Origin: Xanthobacter sp. NM-59
GTDB lineage: Bacteria; Pseudomonadota; Alphaproteobacteria; Rhizobiales; Xanthobacteraceae
Direction: 5' to 3'
Assembly: GCF_021401125.1 (NCBI RefSeq)
Contig: NZ_JACBFQ010000005.1
Location: 124,001-188,000, forward strand
Length of the DNA stretch: 64,000 nt
Both the position numbers and the translations under genes were made by a program. Within the stretch, counting starts at the first letter, position 1; each line of letters begins with the position of its first letter. Of the stretch, positions 36,548 through 44,949 are shown piece by piece. Below the pieces are notes generated by a model. The model ran no database searches. It saw nothing but the letters and a program-made list of their open reading frames with translations, and was not told the DNA's origin.

Positions 36548-37318
36548 GTGATCGAGCAGATCATGTATTTCGCTTTGGGCGCGCTCATCGCGACGCTGGT
36601 GGCCCTGCTCGTTCTGCCGGCCGTGTGGCATCGTGCGGTGCGGCTGACCACGCGGCGCGTGGAAGCGGCCGTGCCCGTCTCGCTGTTCGAGGTGCAGGCG
36701 GACAAGGACCAGCAACGCGCCTTCTTCGCCCTCAACCAGCGCCGGCTGGAGTTGCAGGCCGACACCATGCGGGAGGCCATCGCCGCCCATGCCGCCACCA
36801 TTGAGCACCAGCGGCTGAAGATCATGGAGCTGGAGCAGGCGAAAGCGGCGCTGGAGGAACAATCCCGCCGGCTGGAGGGCCTCAATGCTGAGCAGGCGGT
36901 CCTCATCGGCGAGCTGCAGGACCAGGTAGCGGATCGCGCCGCCACCGCCGGTCGTCTCGATGCCGAAATGGGGGCTCGCCTGACCGACCTGACCGAAGCC
37001 AACGAGATCATCGCGCGGCTGCAGGCCGACGTGGAGCGGCTGACCACGACACTCTCCGCGCGCGACGATCAGGTGCGCGCGCTGGAAGCGGACCAGGCCC
37101 GCCTTCTGACCGAAGACGGCACCACCTCGGACAGCTCGGACCTCGCCTTGCGCGCCGCCTTGACGGAGCTTGCCGCCAAGGTGGTCGTTCTCACCGCCCA
37201 GGTGGAAGGCGCCGCCTCACCCATACCCGCTCTGGTGGCGAACGCCCGCAAGGGAGACACCAGCCTCGCGAGCCGCATCCGTGCCCTGCTCAACGAGACC
37301 CCCCAGGCCGCAGAATAG
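36548..37318 (+). CDS. Membrane-anchored coiled-coil protein, conserved in Rhizobiales, function unknown
   Basis: 256 residues from a GTG start: one N-terminal TM segment (IMYFALGALIATLVALLVLPAVW, 5-27), the conserved motif RAVRLTTRRVEAAVPVSLFEVQADKDQQRAFFA, then a long coiled coil (about 60-205) and a short C-terminal helix (IPALVANARKGDTSLASRIRALL). The arrangement suggests a cytoplasmic rod attached to the inner membrane. I recognise it as a recurrent hypothetical protein of the order but know no function. Follows eipA on the same strand after 138 bp. Confidence 0.8.
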   Translation: MIEQIMYFALGALIATLVALLVLPAVWHRAVRLTTRRVEAAVPVSLFEVQADKDQQRAFFALNQRRLELQADTMREAIAAHAATIEHQRLKIMELEQAKAALEEQSRRLEGLNAEQAVLIGELQDQVADRAATAGRLDAEMGARLTDLTEANEIIARLQADVERLTTTLSARDDQVRALEADQARLLTEDGTTSDSSDLALRAALTELAAKVVVLTAQVEGAASPIPALVANARKGDTSLASRIRALLNETPQAAE

Positions 37319-37940
37319 GCGTATGGCGCGCCACGCGCCCTTCGCCCGAAGGGCGCCGTCGTAAAAATGCGCGCGTCGCGAGGTTCATGCCCGACGACGT
37401 CCCGCGGAGGGCCCATCGACATTTAATACCTGCGGCGCGGCTCTTGAACGCCCGCCAACATACTCCTCATGCTGCGGCTCCCGCTCCCCGAGCGGGGGGC
37501 TGTCCAGGGAGGCAAGACATCGGCCCCCAGCGCTGAGGCAAGGGACGACACTGCGGAACGCCCGGTCGCCTTGCCGCCTTCCGGTCCGCCGCCGTTCCCC
37601 CGTCCCGGCTCAGGAAGGATCCGGCCAGAAGACCAGACATCCGGAATGCGCCTGCGCTGAGGCAAGGAAGGACGCTGCGGGACGCCACGGTGCCTTGCCG
37701 CCTTCCGGTCCGCCGCGACGCCCCCCCACTCAAAAGGGATGGGCCCGGCCTCTTTCGCGCGCCCTCTCCGGACGGTCGATCAAGCCCCCGGGGTTCATCC
37801 CAAGCCCCGCTCCAAGCCCCGCTCGACCGTGCCCGCGAGACCTTCCCGACTGCGCATCACCCGCCGCGCACAACGTCCCGGACGCCGCCGCACCCGTGAG
37901 CGCAGCGAAGTCGCACGGACGGCACGAAACGGGGCTCGTC
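37319..37940. other. Intergenic stretch containing a 124-bp tandem duplication
   Basis: Apart from the duplication at about 37494-37717 (separate entry) no gene is supported; frames on both strands are Pro/Arg/Ser-rich. A small inverted repeat GCTCCC/GGGAGC-like arm pair is near 37485. The segment separates the coiled-coil gene from a possible small membrane protein. Confidence 0.4.
37494..37717. repeat. Two-copy tandem repeat of about 124 bp
   Basis: Each unit contains a CCAG...AGACATC segment, then GCGCTGAGGCAAGG, GCGG(A/G)ACGCC and a closing CCTTGCCGCCTTCCGGTCCG. Matching points are at 37530/37654 (GCGCTGAGGCAAGG) and 37569/37693 (CCTTGCCGCCTTCCGG), 124 bp apart. The region around AGGCAAGG and CCTTGCC within each unit can pair, so each unit could fold into a hairpin. 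Confidence 0.75.
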
Positions 37941-38189
37941 TCAGGCGAACTGCGAGTGAGAGAAGCTCAGGTGCGGGGCTCGCACCGGCTCCGGCGCCAC
38001 CGCCGGCGCATCGGGCCGGAAGGTCATGACAGCCAGCGTCGGCGTGGCGATGAGCAGGGCCGCGAACAGCAGCACCACCAGCGAGATGAGGAGGGACGAG
38101 CTGCGCCAGGTGCCCGCGTCCGCTCGTGACGAGCTGGAAAAGGCCGGACGGGCAGACAGAAGGACAGGCCGGGTGACAGATGAAGCCAT
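37941..38189 (-). CDS. Possible small single-pass membrane protein
   Basis: 82 residues: Ser/Arg-rich cytoplasmic N-terminus (MASSVTRPVLLSARPAFSSS), one strong TM segment (LLISLVVLLFAALLIATPTLAVM) and a short Pro-rich outer tail. ATG at 38189 with AAAGGA about 9 bases upstream. I do not recognise a family, and the gene is called only because of the clean TM pattern and ribosome-binding site in an otherwise empty stretch. Confidence 0.4.
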   Translation of the reverse strand: MASSVTRPVLLSARPAFSSSSRADAGTWRSSSLLISLVVLLFAALLIATPTLAVMTFRPDAPAVAPEPVRAPHLSFSHSQFA

Positions 38190-38571
38190 GGCGGGCATCC
38201 TTTCGAGCATCCTTTTCGACCCCTGCGCCCACGCGCCGGAAGCGCATGAACGACGCCCTCGGCCCAGCCCCAAACTGGAACCGGCCGGGAGCGCTCAACC
38301 GCCGCGCAGACTCCCCCCCGCGCGCCCGTGAGGCAGCGCCACGGGCCCTAGAATGGAAGTCCGTTCGGGGTGCCTCTCTCCGGTCCGCCGCACCGGTGGA
38401 GAGGTGTGAAGGAAAGGTTAACCCGGGCCGCGAAGTTCCCGTTCCCGGCATTCACGAATCCGAGAGAATCACGACGCCGCGCAGCGGCTGATTTTCGCTG
38501 CATTGCAGCGCGCGCGGGCAGTTGCGCCGAGGGGAGTTGCGCAACATCGTTCCCGTCCCTGATATGGGGGC
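38190..38571. other. Upstream region of the LysR regulator gene, no gene seen
   Basis: 382 bp between the possible small membrane protein and the LysR-type gene. Two GANTC sequences lie close together at about 38457 and 38466 (GAATCCGAGAGAATC). No clear operator palindrome was seen. Confidence 0.4.
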
Positions 38572-39501
38572 ATGATCGACAAGCTCGAATACCTCATCGC
38601 CCTGGCCCGCGAGCGTCACTTCGGCCGCGCCGCCGAAGGGTGCGGCGTCACCCAGCCCACCCTTTCCGCAGGCATCAAGCAGCTCGAGGACATGCTGGGC
38701 GTGTTGCTGGTGCAGCGCGGCTCGCGCTTCATGGGCTTCACGCCCGAGGGTGAGCGGGCGCTGGAATGGGCACGGCGCATCGTGTCCGACGCGCGGGCCA
38801 TGCGGCAGGATATCGATGCCCTCAAGCGCGGCCTGTCGGGCCCGCTGCGCATCGCCGCCATTCCCACCGCCTTGCCCATGGTGGCAGCGCTCACCACCCC
38901 GTTCCGCGCCCGCCACCCGGATGTACGGTTCACGGTGATTTCGCGCAACTCACTGGAAATCCTGAGCGATCTTGAGAATCTCGAGATTGACGCCGGCATC
39001 ACCTATCTGGACAACGAGCCCCTCGGCCGGGTGAACACAGTGCCGCTTTATCGCGAGCGCTACCGGCTCGTCACCGCCGCCAATGCCCGCTTCGGCGACC
39101 GCACCAGCGTGACATGGGCCGAGGTGGCGGAACTGCCCCTGGCCCTCCTCACGCCCGACATGCAGAATCGCCGGATCGTGGACGATCTGCTGGCGGCGGC
39201 GGGGGCGCGACCGAAACCCACCCTCGAATCCAACTCCATGACGGTGCTGTTCACCCATGTGCGCACCGGCCTTTGGGCCAGCGTCATGCCCGCCATGCTG
39301 GCCGATTCCCTGGGCCTCACGGCGCTGGTGCGCTCCATTCCCATTCTGGAGCCGGACATCTCCCACTCCATCGGCCTCGTGGTCCCCCACCGGGAGCCGA
39401 CCACGCCCGTCATCTCCGCCTTGGTGGCGGAGGCGCGACGCATTGCCCCGAAGCTCGACCAGCAGGTGCTGGCCGATCCCGCTCTTGCCGCGATGCAATA
39501 A
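38572..39501 (+). CDS. fdsR: LysR-type regulator next to the formate dehydrogenase operon (FdsR-like)
   Basis: 309 residues with a winged-helix N-terminus (FGRAAEGCGVTQPTLSAGIKQLEDMLGVLLVQR) and a LysR substrate-binding domain (LRIAAIPTALPMVAALTTPFRARHPDVRFTVISR; ITYLDNEPLGRV). It lies directly upstream of, and in the same direction as, fdsGBA, where a LysR-type activator of the fds operon is found in other formate-oxidising bacteria. The effector is not known from sequence; formate or a related metabolite is likely by context. A palindrome with the T-N11-A pattern stands between this gene and fdsG. Confidence 0.83.
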   Translation: MIDKLEYLIALARERHFGRAAEGCGVTQPTLSAGIKQLEDMLGVLLVQRGSRFMGFTPEGERALEWARRIVSDARAMRQDIDALKRGLSGPLRIAAIPTALPMVAALTTPFRARHPDVRFTVISRNSLEILSDLENLEIDAGITYLDNEPLGRVNTVPLYRERYRLVTAANARFGDRTSVTWAEVAELPLALLTPDMQNRRIVDDLLAAAGARPKPTLESNSMTVLFTHVRTGLWASVMPAMLADSLGLTALVRSIPILEPDISHSIGLVVPHREPTTPVISALVAEARRIAPKLDQQVLADPALAAMQ

Positions 39502-39636
39502 ACGCGATGCCCGCGCACGCGGGTACACATAGAAAAGTCCGATCAATCCAGGCGCCGGAGGCGCGGCACATGCCATTTTGCCGCACCTTCGGCGCCTGTG
39601 TTTTCACGTCGACCATGCTGATGGGGGCGGTCAACC

Positions 39637-39651
39637 ATAGAAATGTTCTAT
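39637..39651 (+). promoter_or_regulatory. LysR-type operator candidate upstream of fdsG
   Basis: Perfect inverted repeat ATAGAA-ATG-TTCTAT, with the T-N11-A form expected for LysR regulators, 125 bp before the fdsG start. A second, wider inverted pair TTGTGA (39688-39693) / TCACAA (39711-39716) follows. Binding by the adjacent LysR protein is inferred. Confidence 0.55.
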
Positions 39652-39720
39652 TGCACCATCCCACGGCTGCATTGATCCCCGCCGCTTTTGTGACAGTCTG
39701 TTTGAAATCATCACAAGAAA

Positions 39721-39739
39721 GGGCCGCCCCGAGCGGCCC
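39721..39739 (+). other. GC hairpin in the fdsG leader
   Basis: Perfect 7-bp stem GGGCCGC / GCGGCCC with a 5-base loop, 37 bp upstream of the fdsG start codon, preceded by AGAAA. It could stabilise the leader RNA or attenuate transcription; no downstream T-run is present. Confidence 0.45.
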
Positions 39740-39775
39740 CGATGTGCACAGTCTGACGCGGGAAGGCGGACGCCC

Positions 39776-40270
39776 ATGGCGGTCTATGAGGATTGGAGCA
39801 CCGAGCGCGCGGCTCAGGTGATCGCGGAGCATCGGCACCTGGAGGGTGCCACGATGCCCATTCTGCACGCCTTGCAGGAAACCTTCGGCTTCGTACCCGA
39901 TCCGGCGGTGCCCATGATCGCGGAGAGCCTCAACCTCTCCCGCGCGGAGGTCTATGGCGTCCTCACCTTCTATCACGACTTCCGCCGCGCGGCCCCGGGC
40001 CACCATGTGGTGAAGATGTGCGCGGCCGAGGCCTGCCAGTCCATGGGCGGCAAGGCACTGGCCGATTATGCCGAGGACAGGTTCGGCGTGGGCATGGGCG
40101 AGACCTCGCCCGACGGCAAGATCACCCTTGAGCCCATCTACTGCCTGGGCCTGTGCGCCTGCTCCCCCTCCGCTTTGGTGGACGGCCAGCTGGTCGGCCG
40201 GCTCGATCGTGCCGCCATCGATGAGATGGCCGAGTGCTTCGCCGCCGGCAAAGACTTCGGAGACGCGTGA
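39776..40270 (+). CDS. fdsG: NAD-dependent formate dehydrogenase gamma subunit
   Basis: 164-residue NuoE-like subunit carrying one [2Fe-2S] cluster in the soluble molybdenum formate dehydrogenase. Ligand cysteines: KMCAAEACQSMGG (two) and YCLGLCACSP (two), the normal thioredoxin-like ferredoxin pattern. N-terminal helices (MPILHALQETFGFVPDPAV, AEVYGVLTFYHDFR) match NuoE. First gene of the operon; its TGA overlaps the fdsB start (TGATG). Confidence 0.94.
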   Translation: MAVYEDWSTERAAQVIAEHRHLEGATMPILHALQETFGFVPDPAVPMIAESLNLSRAEVYGVLTFYHDFRRAAPGHHVVKMCAAEACQSMGGKALADYAEDRFGVGMGETSPDGKITLEPIYCLGLCACSPSALVDGQLVGRLDRAAIDEMAECFAAGKDFGDA

Positions 40271-41832
40271 TGAAATCCCCCCGCATCTTCGTCCCCAACG
40301 ACGCCACGGCCGTCGCCTGCGGCGCCAACCGGGTCGCCCATAAGCTGGAGCATGAACTGCTCGCCCGCGGCGTCACCGCCGACATCACCCGCAACGGCTC
40401 GCGCGGCCTGTTCTGGCTGGAACCGCTGATCGAGGTGGAGACCGAGAAGGGCCGCGTGGGCTACGGCCCGGTGAAACCCTCGGACGTGGAAAGCCTGCTG
40501 CATGCGGGCCTGCTCCATGGCGGCGACCACCCTCTGTGCGTGGGGCTGGTGGATGAGATCCCCTATCTCAAGAAGCAGACCCGCCTCACCTTTGCCCGGG
40601 TCGGCATCATCGATCCGCTCTCGCTCACCGATTACGAGGCCCACGGCGGCTATCGCGGCCTGAAGCGGGCCATGGAGATCGGCCCCTCAGCCACCGTGGA
40701 AGAGGTGGTGGAAAGCGGCCTGCGCGGTCGCGGCGGCGCCGGCTTTCCCACCGGCATCAAGTGGCGCACCGTGGCCGCCGCCCCGGCCGAGCAGCGCTAC
40801 ATCGTCTGCAATGCGGACGAGGGCGACAGCGGCACCTTCGCCGACCGGCTCATCATGGAGGCGGACCCCTTCTGCCTCATCGAGGGCATGACCATTGCCG
40901 GCCTCGCGGTGGGCGCCACGCGCGGCTATGTTTATTCGCGCTCGGAATATCCCCTCTCCTTCGTGGTGATGGAAAAGGCCATCGAGAAGGCGCGCGACGC
41001 GGGGTTGCTGGGCAAGAACATCCTGGGCTCGGGACACGATTTCGACCTTGAGATGCGCATGGGCGCAGGCGCCTATGTGTGCGGCGAGGAAACCGCCCTT
41101 CTGGAAAGCCTGGAGGGCAAGCGCGGCCTGGTTCGCGCCAAGCCGCCGCTGCCGGCGCACAAGGGCCTGTTCCAGCAGCCCACCGTCATCAACAATCTGG
41201 TGTCGCTGGCCACCGTGCCTGTGATCCTGGACAAGGGCGGCAGCTTCTATCGCGATTTCGGCATGGGCCGTTCGCGCGGCACCATGCCCATCCAGCTCGC
41301 CGGCAACATCAAATATGGCGGCCTGTTCGAGACCGCCTTCGGCATCTCGCTGGGCGAATTGGTCAACGACATCGGCGGCGGCACGGCGTCCGGCCGGCCG
41401 GTGAAGGCGGTGCAGGCGGGTGGGCCACTCGGGGCCTATCTGCCCGTCTCCCAGTTCGACACGCCGTTTGATTATGAGGCCTTCGCGGCGAAGGATGCGC
41501 TCATCGGCCATGGCGGCATCGTGGTGTTCGACGACACGGTGGACCTGGCGCGGATGGCCCATTTCGCCATGGAATTCTGCGCCCATGAGAGCTGCGGCAA
41601 GTGCACGCCCTGCCGCATCGGCTCCACCCGCGGCGCGGAGACCCTCGAAAAGGTGATCGCCGGCGAGAAGCGGGAGCAGAATCTCGAACTGCTGCGCGAC
41701 CTTTGCGACACCATGAAGCTCGGCTCCCTCTGCGCTTTGGGCGGCTTCACGCCCTATCCGGTGCTGAGTGCCCTCAACCATTTCCCGGAAGACTTCGGCG
41801 CCACGCCGAGCCTGCCGGCCGCCGCGGAATAA
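40270..41832 (+). CDS. fdsB: NAD-dependent formate dehydrogenase beta subunit (FMN, NAD)
   Basis: 520 residues, NuoF-like. Passes electrons from iron-sulfur centres through FMN to NAD+. An N-terminal thioredoxin-like part (about 1-100) precedes the flavin domain: glycine-rich GLRGRGGAGFPTGIKWR, NADEGDSGTFADR, YVYSRSEYP and GAGAYVCGEETALLESLEG for FMN and NAD binding. The C-terminal [4Fe-4S] ligands are ESCGKCTPCRIGSTRG plus the cysteine in GSLCALGG. ATG at 40270 overlaps the fdsG stop; the shorter start is preferred over in-frame codons inside fdsG. Confidence 0.95.
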   Translation: MKSPRIFVPNDATAVACGANRVAHKLEHELLARGVTADITRNGSRGLFWLEPLIEVETEKGRVGYGPVKPSDVESLLHAGLLHGGDHPLCVGLVDEIPYLKKQTRLTFARVGIIDPLSLTDYEAHGGYRGLKRAMEIGPSATVEEVVESGLRGRGGAGFPTGIKWRTVAAAPAEQRYIVCNADEGDSGTFADRLIMEADPFCLIEGMTIAGLAVGATRGYVYSRSEYPLSFVVMEKAIEKARDAGLLGKNILGSGHDFDLEMRMGAGAYVCGEETALLESLEGKRGLVRAKPPLPAHKGLFQQPTVINNLVSLATVPVILDKGGSFYRDFGMGRSRGTMPIQLAGNIKYGGLFETAFGISLGELVNDIGGGTASGRPVKAVQAGGPLGAYLPVSQFDTPFDYEAFAAKDALIGHGGIVVFDDTVDLARMAHFAMEFCAHESCGKCTPCRIGSTRGAETLEKVIAGEKREQNLELLRDLCDTMKLGSLCALGGFTPYPVLSALNHFPEDFGATPSLPAAAE

Positions 41833-41845
41833 TGGAGGAACACCC

Positions 41846-44686
41846 ATGTCCCTCATCAACGAAATCGACTACGGCACGCCGGCTTCCAAGTCCGAAAAGC
41901 TGGTCACCCTCACCATTGACGGCATGAAGGTCAGCGTGCCGGAAGGCACCTCCATCATGCGGGCAGCCATGGAGGTGGGGAACCAGATCCCCAAGCTCTG
42001 CGCCACCGACATGCTGGACGCCTTCGGCTCCTGCCGCCTCTGCCTGGTGGAGATCGAGGGCCGCAACGGCACTCCGGCCTCCTGCACCACCCCGGTGGCC
42101 GAGGGCATCGTGGTGAAGACCCAGACCGAGCGGCTGAAGCGGCTGCGCAAGGGGGTGATGGAACTCTACATCTCCGACCACCCGCTGGACTGCCTCACCT
42201 GCTCCGCCAATGGCGATTGCGAGTTGCAGGAGATGGCCGGCGTGGTGGGCCTGCGCGAGGTGCGCTACGGCTATGAGGGCGAGAACCACACCACCCTCGG
42301 CAAGGACGAATCCAACCCCTACTTCACCTATGAGCAGTCGAAATGCATCGTCTGCAATCGGTGCGTGCGGGCGTGTGAGGAGGTGCAGGGCACCTTCGCG
42401 CTGACCATTTCCGGCCGGGGCTTCGACAGCCGCGTTTCGCCGGGCATGAACGAGCCGTTCCTCACCTCCGAATGCGTGTCCTGCGGCGCCTGCGTGCAGT
42501 CGTGCCCCACCGCCACGCTCAATGAAAAGTCCATGGTGGAGATCGGCACCCCCGAGCATTCGGTGGTGACCACCTGCGCCTATTGCGGCGTGGGCTGCGC
42601 CTTCAAGGCCGAGATGCGCGGCGACGAGCTGGTGCGCATGGTGCCCTATAAGGACGGCAAGGCGAACCGGGGCCATAGCTGCGTGAAGGGCCGCTTCGCC
42701 TATGGCTATGCCACCCACCAGGACCGCATCCTGAAGCCCATGATCCGCTCTTCCATCACGGAGCCGTGGAAGGAAGTGACCTATGAGGAGGCGATCCAAT
42801 ACGCCGCCTCCGAGTTCAAGCGGATCCAGGAGAAGTATGGCAAGCGCGCCGTTGGCGGCATCACCTCGTCCCGCTGCACCAATGAAGAGACCTATCTGGT
42901 CCAGAAGCTGATCCGCGGCGGCTTCGGCAACAACAATGTGGACACCTGCGCCCGCGTCTGCCACTCGCCGACCGGCTATGGCCTTTCCCAGACCTATGGC
43001 ACCTCGGCCGGCACCCAGGATTTCGACAGCGTCGAGCAGACCGACGTGGTGCTCATCATCGGCGCCAACCCCACCGATGGGCACCCGGTGTTCGCCTCCC
43101 GCCTCAAGAAGCGGCTGCGCCAGGGCGCCAAGCTCATCGTGGTGGACCCGCGCCGCACCGACATCGTGCGCTCGCCCCATATCGAGGCGGCCTACCATCT
43201 GGCGCTGAAGCCGGGCACCAATGTCGCCATCGTCACCGCCTTGGCCCATGTGATCGTCACCGAGGGCCTGGTGAACGAAGCCTTCGTGCGCGAGCGCTGC
43301 GACTGGGAGGATTTCCAGGAGTGGGCGGCCTTCGTGGCCGACGAGCGCCACAGCCCCGAGGCGGTGGAGAAATATACCCAGGTGCCAGCCGACCTGGTGC
43401 GGCAGGCGGCCCGCCTCTATGCCACCGGCGGCAATGCCGCCATCTATTACGGCCTCGGCGTCACCGAGCATTCGCAGGGCTCGACCACGGTGATGGCCAT
43501 CGCCAACCTCGCCATGGCCACCGGCAATATCGGCCGCGAGGGCGTGGGCGTGAACCCGCTGCGCGGGCAGAACAATGTGCAGGGCTCCTGCGACATGGGT
43601 TCCTTCCCCCATGAGCTGCCGGGCTATCGCCACATCTCCGACGACGCCACCCGCGCCTCGTTCGAGGCCCTGTGGGGCGTCAACCTGGACGACGAGCCGG
43701 GCCTTCGCATTCCCAACATGTTCGATGCCGCGGTCGATGGCACCTATAAGGGCATGTATGTGCAGGGCGAGGACATTTTGCAGTCCGACCCGGACACCCA
43801 CCATGTCTCGGCCGGCCTTGCGGCGCTTGAATGCCTGGTGGTGCAGGACCTGTTCCTGAACGAAACGGCCAATTACGCCCACGTCTTCCTGCCCGGCTGC
43901 ACCTTCCTGGAGAAGGACGGCACCTTCACCAATGCGGAACGGCGCATCCAGCGCGTGCGCAAGGTGATGGCGCCCAAGAATGGCTATGCCGACTGGGAAG
44001 TGACCCAGATGCTCGCCAATGCCATGGGCTTCAAGATGGACTATGGCCATCCCTCTGAGATCATGGACGAGATCGCGGCGCTGACTCCCTCCTTCGCGGG
44101 CGTGAGCTATGCCAGGCTCGACGAGCTCGGCTCGGTGCAGTGGCCCTGCAACGAGAAGGCCCCCGCCGGCACGCCAGTAATGCATATCGGCGGCTTCGTG
44201 CGCGGCAAGGGCAAGTTCATGCTCACCGAATACGTGCCCACCGACGAGAAGACGGGCCCCCGCTTCCCGCTGCTGCTCACCACCGGGCGCATCCTTTCCC
44301 AGTACAATGTGGGTGCCCAGACCCGGCGCACGGCGAACGTGGCCTGGCATCCGGAGGACGTGCTGGAGATCCACCCCTTCGACGCCGAGAATCGGGGCAT
44401 CCGCGACGGCGACTATGTGAAGGTGGAAAGCCGCGCCGGCTCCACCTCCCTGAAGGCGGAGATCTCGGAGCGGGTGGCGCCGGGCGTGGTCTACACCACC
44501 TTCCACCACCCGGTGACCCAGGCCAATGTTGTGACCACCGACTATTCCGACTGGGCCACCAATTGCCCGGAATACAAGGTCACCGCCGTGCAGGTCTCGC
44601 CGTCCAACGGCCCGACCCCGTGGCAGGAAGAGTATGAGGACCTGACCCGCAAGAGCCGCCGCATCGCCGCGGAAGCTGCGGAATGA
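41846..44686 (+). CDS. fdsA: NAD-dependent formate dehydrogenase alpha (catalytic, Mo-bis-MGD) subunit
   Basis: 946 residues. Oxidises formate to CO2 at a molybdenum bis-guanine dinucleotide centre. N-terminal NuoG-like part binds [2Fe-2S] (CATDMLDAFGSCRLC... C), a His/Cys-ligated cluster (HPLDCLTCSANGDCEL), and two [4Fe-4S] (CIVCNRCVRAC, CVSCGACVQSC). The catalytic part starts with CAYCGVGCAFK; the molybdenum-ligand Cys372 is in TCARVCHSPTGYG, so this is a cysteine, not selenocysteine, enzyme. The ATG at 41846 has GGAGGAA eight bases upstream and begins 13 bp after fdsB; longer frames enter fdsB. Reaction supplies NADH and CO2, useful for autotrophic growth on formate or methanol. Confidence 0.96.
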   Translation: MSLINEIDYGTPASKSEKLVTLTIDGMKVSVPEGTSIMRAAMEVGNQIPKLCATDMLDAFGSCRLCLVEIEGRNGTPASCTTPVAEGIVVKTQTERLKRLRKGVMELYISDHPLDCLTCSANGDCELQEMAGVVGLREVRYGYEGENHTTLGKDESNPYFTYEQSKCIVCNRCVRACEEVQGTFALTISGRGFDSRVSPGMNEPFLTSECVSCGACVQSCPTATLNEKSMVEIGTPEHSVVTTCAYCGVGCAFKAEMRGDELVRMVPYKDGKANRGHSCVKGRFAYGYATHQDRILKPMIRSSITEPWKEVTYEEAIQYAASEFKRIQEKYGKRAVGGITSSRCTNEETYLVQKLIRGGFGNNNVDTCARVCHSPTGYGLSQTYGTSAGTQDFDSVEQTDVVLIIGANPTDGHPVFASRLKKRLRQGAKLIVVDPRRTDIVRSPHIEAAYHLALKPGTNVAIVTALAHVIVTEGLVNEAFVRERCDWEDFQEWAAFVADERHSPEAVEKYTQVPADLVRQAARLYATGGNAAIYYGLGVTEHSQGSTTVMAIANLAMATGNIGREGVGVNPLRGQNNVQGSCDMGSFPHELPGYRHISDDATRASFEALWGVNLDDEPGLRIPNMFDAAVDGTYKGMYVQGEDILQSDPDTHHVSAGLAALECLVVQDLFLNETANYAHVFLPGCTFLEKDGTFTNAERRIQRVRKVMAPKNGYADWEVTQMLANAMGFKMDYGHPSEIMDEIAALTPSFAGVSYARLDELGSVQWPCNEKAPAGTPVMHIGGFVRGKGKFMLTEYVPTDEKTGPRFPLLLTTGRILSQYNVGAQTRRTANVAWHPEDVLEIHPFDAENRGIRDGDYVKVESRAGSTSLKAEISERVAPGVVYTTFHHPVTQANVVTTDYSDWATNCPEYKVTAVQVSPSNGPTPWQEEYEDLTRKSRRIAAEAAE

Positions 44687-44692
44687 AGCCGG

Positions 44693-44726
44693 GCATGCCG
44701 GGCGAACACCTTTTCACCCGGCATGC
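44693..44726 (+). terminator. Strong hairpin between fdsA and fdhD
   Basis: Perfect 10-bp inverted repeat GCATGCCGGG / CCCGGCATGC with a 14-base loop, starting 6 bp after the fdsA stop. No T-run. Probably a partial terminator or an RNA processing site that lowers expression of the downstream fdhD and fdsD. A second inverted pair GCAATTCC (44745) / GGAATTGC (44781) follows. Confidence 0.5.
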
Positions 44727-44949
44727 TCCAGGGTCTGCTTCCACGCAATTCCAGGCGCGGGCCAGATGCGCGCCTCCGCCGGAATTGCCTTGAGCGGATC
44801 GCCCCGGGCGACGCCGCTCCTCCCGCCGGGGTCTCCCTCGCCCCGGCGGGAATGGCGCATCTGAAGCGCCGCCGTTTCCCGATGCCCGGCGCGGACGAAG
44901 TGACCCGTTCCGGGCAAAACGTAGATTGAGGACCCGAAGGGCCGCCCCT

